A stretch of DNA of 9,267 bases from JBBDIO01 sp040880365. GTDB taxonomy: Bacteria; Chloroflexota; Anaerolineae; Caldilineales; Caldilineaceae. A model generated the notes under the pieces. It was not told the DNA's origin and did not search any database. It saw nothing but the letters and a program-made list of their open reading frames with translations. Below, piece after piece: positions 5,989 through 9,267 of this stretch; within the stretch, counting starts at the first letter, position 1, and each line of letters starts with the position of its first letter. Made by a program: the position numbers and the translations under genes. The DNA is taken from NCBI GenBank assembly GCA_040880365.1, contig JBBDIO010000004.1, forward strand, positions 1-9,267, read 5' to 3'.

Positions 5989-6765
5989 TCAACTGATACG
6001 CACGCTCAACTGGGCTGCGGGCGTATCAATGGGGGCATCGGTGCGCCGACTTTCAAAGGCAAATGAACATCGGTCCCCCCGATAGACGGCTTTGAAATAT
6101 TCCAGTGGCAAATCCGTGCCGGTGAATGTGACCCCCTCCAGCAACAACATGGGCACTTCGTGATCGAGGCCGAAAATCTGTTGCTCATAGTCGCTGGCGG
6201 TCGTCGCCTCGAAAGTTTGTTGGGCACGGGTAACGTTGAGTCCATATTGACTTTCGAACAGGGCGTAGAGCGATTGATCCGTTAGCTCGGCGGTATCCAG
6301 ACCGGGACAGAGCCGGTGCGAAATGTAGCTGGTCTCCAGCAGCAACGGCACTTCCTCGACGCCAGGCAGACGCACCAGCGGCTCGGCGTGCCCATGGGGT
6401 GGCATATGCAGCGCATCGGCAACATTTGGCGGTGGCACGCCGACGGCCTGGACCAGTACCCGTGAAAATACGTCCTTTCCCGCCTGCGCCATCGATTCGG
6501 TGAAGCTGCGCAGATGGAGAATGGGATAGGCGACCTTGGGTTCGGCAATGAATGCGCCAATGCCGTGGCGCACATGTAACAGCCCGGCCCGCGCCAGATA
6601 GGCCAGCGCCTGGCGGGCTGTCATACGGCTGACGCCGGCCTGCTGCGAGAGATCGCGTTCCGAAGGCAGCCGGTCGCCGGGACGCAGTTTCCCGGATTGG
6701 ATTTGAACGCGGATATGCTCGGCGAGTTGATAGTAGCGCGGTACAGGGCTGTTCTTGCTAATCAT
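5989..6765 (-). CDS. GntR-family transcriptional regulator, HutC/FarR type (UTRA domain)
   Basis: This is a 258-aa DNA-binding regulator, counted from the ATG at 6765. The N-terminal winged helix begins at PRYYQLAEHIRVQIQSGKL and includes PGDRLPSERDLSQQAGVSRMTARQAL, the classic GntR signature, then LARAGLLHVRHGIGAFIAEP. The C-terminal half, with ETSYISHRLCPGLD, SLYALFESQYGLNVTRAQQTFEA and LPLEYFKAVYRGDRCSF, is a UTRA ligand domain, placing it in the HutC/FarR subfamily, which often senses sugars or sugar phosphates. The ATG at 6765 fits the usual start of the family (M-x-SKNSPxPxYYQLA). A TTG at 6792, with AGGT 7 nt upstream, would add nine residues and is a real alternative. Its promoter contains two adjacent sites fitting the subfamily consensus, so autoregulation is likely. 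It presumably controls the downstream operon. Confidence 0.93.
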   Translation of the reverse strand: MISKNSPVPRYYQLAEHIRVQIQSGKLRPGDRLPSERDLSQQAGVSRMTARQALAYLARAGLLHVRHGIGAFIAEPKVAYPILHLRSFTESMAQAGKDVFSRVLVQAVGVPPPNVADALHMPPHGHAEPLVRLPGVEEVPLLLETSYISHRLCPGLDTAELTDQSLYALFESQYGLNVTRAQQTFEATTASDYEQQIFGLDHEVPMLLLEGVTFTGTDLPLEYFKAVYRGDRCSFAFESRRTDAPIDTPAAQLSVRIS

Positions 6766-6802
6766 GGCAAAGTTTTCGGATTGCCCCGACAAGCGTACTA
6801 CC

Positions 6803-6812
6803 TACAAGTGTA
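6803..6812. promoter_or_regulatory. Small palindrome upstream of the gntR gene
   Basis: TACAAGTGTA has 4-bp inverted arms around a 2-bp centre and is flanked by a 7-bp direct repeat CGACAAG (6787-6793 and 6818-6824). It lies in the predicted gntR leader. It may be a protein-binding site, but it does not fit the HutC consensus. Confidence 0.25.
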
Positions 6813-6879
6813 AAACTCGACAAGTACGTTCGGGGGCTGTGGGGCGTGCGTGTGAATGTTTGTTTATATTGTGAAGATG

Positions 6880-6909
6880 AGTATACGTCTAGAGGTCTAT
6901 ACCAGTCAA
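6880..6909 (-). promoter_or_regulatory. gntR promoter with two HutC-type operator sites in its spacer
   Basis: On the minus strand TTGACT (-35, 6904-6909) and TATACT (-10, 6880-6885) each match five of six consensus bases with an 18-bp spacer. The spacer is almost filled by two adjacent 8-mers, GTCTAGAG (6887-6894) and GTCTATAC (6895-6902). The second is a perfect GTNTANAC and the first misses one base. DasR/NagR-type operators share the GTCTAGAC core. A regulator bound here would cover the promoter, so this looks like an autorepression site. The predicted transcript has about 105 nt before the ATG at 6765. Confidence 0.65.
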
Positions 6910-6915
6910 GTTTTG

Positions 6916-6940
6916 GTCGATGCCGTTCCGATGGCATGAC
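6916..6940. repeat. Hairpin-forming inverted repeat between the divergent genes
   Basis: GTC-g-ATGCC (6916-6924) pairs with GGCATGAC (6933-6940) around an 8-nt loop, with one bulged base. TTTT follows on the plus strand. It lies directly upstream of the gntR -35 element. It could be a binding site or an attenuator-like hairpin on the plus strand; its function is unknown. The rest of the roughly 390-bp gap 6790-7180 holds the promoter, the leader minigenes and structures listed separately, and no further gene that I can support. Confidence 0.3.
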
Positions 6941-6986
6941 TTTTGCGCGGTGGGGGCCGTTGCGCTGGATATGCTTTGAACCAGGG

Positions 6987-7023
6987 AAGGAGATTTGTTA
7001 ATGAACTGTTGATGTTCTGTTAA
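6987..7023 (+). promoter_or_regulatory. Strong ribosome site with two overlapping three-codon ORFs upstream of the EamA transporter
   Basis: AAGGAG (6987-6992) sits 8 nt before ATG 7001, the best Shine-Dalgarno upstream of the transporter. The ATG opens ATG-AAC-TGT-TGA (7001-7012), whose stop overlaps a second ATG-TTC-TGT-TAA (7012-7023). The two ORFs are an 11-bp direct repeat (7001-7011, 7012-7022). The first is in frame with the transporter, and past its TGA the frame stays open to 8056. It may be a translational leader; alternatively the TGA is an assembly error and the transporter starts here. Confidence 0.35.
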
Positions 7024-7050
7024 AAAACGGCGCGACGTGTTAACCTTGGG

Positions 7051-7116
7051 GCTTGTGCCTGGGGCGGTTGTATACAAGCGGGGCGGGTGTTTGGCAAGTG
7101 AATTGCTCTGCCCCAG
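7051..7116 (+). promoter_or_regulatory. Leader structures and a palindrome before the EamA transporter
   Basis: CTGGGGC (7059-7065) can pair with GCCCCAG (7110-7116), and GCTTGT (7051-7056) with ACAAGC (7074-7079); the two pairings interleave, so they would be alternatives or a pseudoknot. A perfect palindrome TTGTATACAA (7068-7077) lies between. No known riboswitch class is recognised. It could equally be a protein site with chance flanking complementarity. Confidence 0.25.
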
Positions 7117-7180
7117 AACTCCACGCTGCCTGCCTGTGGCGAAATCACTACACCTGTACTTCACCTGGAATGGTTGTCGC

Positions 7181-8056
7181 ATGACGCTGCCCGCGCTCCT
7201 CGTAATTATGTTCTCCACCACAATCCATGCCGGATGGAACCTGTTCGCCCACACGCGGCGCACGGATCAATCGCTGTTTTTGCGAACGACTGTGGTCACC
7301 GTGGTGGTGGGAATTGTGCCTGCGCTCGTGGCGGAGATGCTGCGCACACCCTTTCCGCCCGCCGTGTGGGGCTTGCTGCTGGCGGCAGGCATTTTTCAAT
7401 CCATCTACTTTCTGGGGATCACGCTGGGCTATCGCATCGGCCATTTTACGGTAGTCTATCCGGTCGCGCGCGCCTTGCCGGTGCTCATGTTGACGCTCTT
7501 TGATGTGGCGCGCGGGCGTCCACCAGAGTTGTTGGGTTGGGTAGGCATTCTGCTGGTCACCACAGGCTGCGCGCTGGCCCCGCTGGAATCGCTGCGCCAA
7601 ATCAATTGGGGACTTTATCTCAACCGGGCCGGGGCCTATATTTTGGTGATCGCGCTGGGCGGGGTGGGCTATTCGGTGGTGGATAAGCTAGCGCTGGAGA
7701 TGTTGCCCCTGGGGCTGGAATCGGCCATTCGCTATGGTGTGTGGGAGGTGGCGTTCACGGTTCCGTTTTTGTTTGCGGGGCTGCGCCTGGTGGATGGACG
7801 CGTGGATCTGGCGCGCGATTTTGGCAGCTGGCGGCGCGCGGCCGTGGTCGCGTTGTCGATTGCGTCTGCCTATTGGCTGATTCTCTGGGCCTACCAGTTG
7901 ATTCCCCAGGCCAGTTACGTGGTCGCCATGCGCCAGATGAGTATTGTATTGGGCGTGATTGGCGGGGCGCTGATTCTCAAAGAGCCGGCCGCGAGGATGC
8001 GCTTGGGGGCGGCCTTGCTGATTGTGGCGGGTGTGGCGTGCATTGCCTTTGCCTAG
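7181..8056 (+). CDS. EamA/DMT-family transporter (10 TM)
   Basis: This is a 291-aa integral membrane protein with about ten hydrophobic segments in two EamA-like halves. The first half opens with LPALLVIMFSTTIHAGWNLFAH and contains HFTVVYPVARALPVLM, the end of the first repeat. The second half has INWGLYLNRAGAYILVIALGG and ends with ASYVVAMRQMSIVLGVIGGALILKEPAARMRLGAALLIVAG, a typical close for drug/metabolite transporters (EamA family). It probably exports or imports a small metabolite; the substrate is unknown. The ATG at 7181 was chosen because the first membrane helix follows directly. A GTG at 7037 in the same frame would add 48 non-membrane residues, and neither start has a good ribosome site. 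It is divergent from the gntR gene and may or may not share its regulation. Confidence 0.88.
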   Translation: MTLPALLVIMFSTTIHAGWNLFAHTRRTDQSLFLRTTVVTVVVGIVPALVAEMLRTPFPPAVWGLLLAAGIFQSIYFLGITLGYRIGHFTVVYPVARALPVLMLTLFDVARGRPPELLGWVGILLVTTGCALAPLESLRQINWGLYLNRAGAYILVIALGGVGYSVVDKLALEMLPLGLESAIRYGVWEVAFTVPFLFAGLRLVDGRVDLARDFGSWRRAAVVALSIASAYWLILWAYQLIPQASYVVAMRQMSIVLGVIGGALILKEPAARMRLGAALLIVAGVACIAFA

Positions 8057-8069
8057 CCGCAGGTTGTTG

Positions 8070-8114
8070 TGATAGGGAGAGGGCGCACACTTCATCTGCG
8101 CCCTCTCCCTATCA
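8070..8114. terminator. Bidirectional terminator-like hairpin between convergent genes
   Basis: A perfect 18-bp inverted repeat (8070-8087 with 8097-8114) encloses a 9-nt loop CACTTCATC, with a further G-T pair at the base. It lies 13 bp after the transporter stop and 20 bp before the 3' end of the enolase-superfamily gene on the opposite strand. The stem is very stable (GGGAGAGGGCGC core). There is no real T-run on either side, so it may end transcription by stem strength or protect both mRNA 3' ends. Confidence 0.8.
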
Positions 8115-8134
8115 TCTGACAGCCGGCGTGTGTG

Positions 8135-9265
8135 CTAATGCGTCGCGACAATGCGCGATTGGAAGCGATCTTCGTCCCACTCTGCACCCCAACCGGGGCC
8201 ATCGGGCGGCATGAGCGCGCCGTTTTCGACTACCGGCGCGTTGAGCATCCCCCACTGTTCGGCCTGGGTACGCATCCCATCGGCGTGGGGCGACATATAT
8301 TCGTAGTAGTCGGTATTGTCGATGCAGCAGCCCAGATGCGCGTGGAGTAGTCCAAATAGCCCACCCTGGCCGTTGAGTTCGATATTGGCCCCGTGCAGTT
8401 CGGCCATGTGCGCCATTTTGAGCACTTGCGTCGTGCCGTGGCGCGCATTGGCGCGCAGGCGGTCGGTTGCGCCCTGCAGCAGCCACTGGGCCGAAAGTCC
8501 CATGTCGTGCATGAGCATTTCATTGCCCATCACCGGCATGGTGAGGGTGGCGCAGAGTTCCTGATATTGGTGCATCTTCTGTTCGTGGAAGGGTTCTTCG
8601 AGCCAAACAAAGTCGAGTTCTTCCATCACCTGCCCCACTTCGATGGCCTCGCGCAGGCTGTAGGAGCAAACGGGATCGTTGATGAGCGCATAGTCGGGGC
8701 CGACGGCATCGCGCACGGTTTCGAAGATGGGAATATCGGCCTTGCCGCCCTTATAGGTATGAAATTTATAGGCCTGGATGCCCATTGCTTTGGCGTGGTC
8801 GATGGCGTTCAGATAGTCCTGGGTCGAGCCGTCGCCGCCGGTCAGATAGGCCGGGATAGCAGGCCGCACGCGCCCAACGAGCGCGTGGATAGGCAGGCCC
8901 GCGACTTTGCCCAGAATATCCCACAGGCAGTTGTCGAAATCGCCATACCAGCCGGCGGGCTGATAGACCCAGCGCGTGCCTTTTTGTAAAAGTTGAAAGA
9001 GACGCTCGCGCTGAAACGGATCTTCGCCCAGCACGTTGGTGCGAATAATCTCGATTTGGTGGGGGAGCATGGCGGTGGTACAGCGTCCGGTGATGCCTTC
9101 GTCGGTCTGCACTTCGATGAAGTTCTGGCGCAAGGGCTGTCCGCTGCCCTGAGCCTGGTGCGTGTATTGAATGCGCAGCAGATTCGGCACCTGGACCAAC
9201 TTGAGCCTGCGCCCGATTTGATCGGGATTTTCGAGCACGTAGAGTTTAACGTCGGTGATTTTCAT
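8135..9265 (-). CDS. Enolase-superfamily enzyme (mandelate racemase/muconate lactonizing enzyme-like)
   Basis: This 376-aa protein has the N-terminal capping domain (from MKITDVKLYVLENPD, with FIEVQTDEGITG at 49-60) and a TIM-barrel with CLWDILGK (113-120) as in the MR subgroup. Predicted magnesium ligands are Asp197 (INDP), Glu223 (LEEPF) and Glu249 (GNEM). The second-strand motif is KFH (Lys167, His169), a K-x-H variant. Where most members have VQPDV, GG and a later PH, this one has LRANARHGTTQ (His276) and IELNG, so the usual His/Asp acid-base dyad is not obvious. Such enzymes often dehydrate sugar acids, which would suit this locus, but the reaction cannot be named. The start ATG is 2 bp from the window edge, so its promoter is not visible. 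It converges with the EamA transporter and is separated from the main operon, so co-function is only suggested. Confidence 0.9.
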   Translation of the reverse strand: MKITDVKLYVLENPDQIGRRLKLVQVPNLLRIQYTHQAQGSGQPLRQNFIEVQTDEGITGRCTTAMLPHQIEIIRTNVLGEDPFQRERLFQLLQKGTRWVYQPAGWYGDFDNCLWDILGKVAGLPIHALVGRVRPAIPAYLTGGDGSTQDYLNAIDHAKAMGIQAYKFHTYKGGKADIPIFETVRDAVGPDYALINDPVCSYSLREAIEVGQVMEELDFVWLEEPFHEQKMHQYQELCATLTMPVMGNEMLMHDMGLSAQWLLQGATDRLRANARHGTTQVLKMAHMAELHGANIELNGQGGLFGLLHAHLGCCIDNTDYYEYMSPHADGMRTQAEQWGMLNAPVVENGALMPPDGPGWGAEWDEDRFQSRIVATH

Positions 9266-9267
9266 GG

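Noticed and set aside
6889..7263. 124-aa minus-strand open frame between gntR and the transporter
   Set aside because: It overlaps the gntR promoter and the transporter start, has no recognisable domain and lacks a convincing ribosome site.

Overview
The window is GC-rich bacterial DNA holding eight genes, seven on the minus strand. The Tat-exported lipoprotein solute-binding protein with an Ala/Pro/Ser/Thr-rich linker, the ROK/Gfo-Idh-MocA/enolase-superfamily mix and the protein style resemble Chloroflexota (Caldilineales or Anaerolineae relatives). That placement is an inference from general resemblance, not a database result. A 100-base run of N flanked by the same 55 bp on both sides shows that this is a draft, scaffolded assembly.

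Layout along the minus strand, in order of transcription: a GntR/HutC-type regulator (6765-5989) with its own sigma70-like promoter; a Gfo/Idh/MocA oxidoreductase (5833-4730); a two-domain cupin protein (4728-3835), 1 nt after the oxidoreductase; a ROK-family sugar kinase-like protein (3824-2832), 10 nt after the cupin; a SAM-dependent methyltransferase-like protein (2621-1773), probably only 55 nt after the ROK gene once the assembly duplication is collapsed; and an ABC-transporter solute-binding lipoprotein (1481-45). Transporter permease genes would be expected beyond the left edge. To the right, a plus-strand EamA/DMT transporter (7181-8056) diverges from the regulator. It converges on a minus-strand mandelate racemase/muconate lactonizing enzyme-like gene (9265-8135), with a perfect 18-bp hairpin between the two stops.

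Read together, this is a carbohydrate or sugar-acid uptake and catabolism locus. The solute-binding protein would capture the substrate, and the oxidoreductase, cupin, ROK protein and enolase-superfamily enzyme would process it, under the GntR regulator. The substrate cannot be named from the sequence. The methyltransferase is the unexpected member.

The best regulatory signal is a pair of adjacent HutC-type sites (GTCTAGAG GTCTATAC) that fill the spacer of the gntR promoter. By a hand scan, the only other perfect GTNTANAC match in the window lies just upstream of the ribosome binding site of the solute-binding-protein gene. This suggests autoregulation and a shared regulon. Short tandem repeats (11, 12 or 14 bp, two to four copies) sit at four gene boundaries. 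No RNA genes, insertion sequences or CRISPR arrays were seen, and nothing in the window is clearly a wholly new kind of system.
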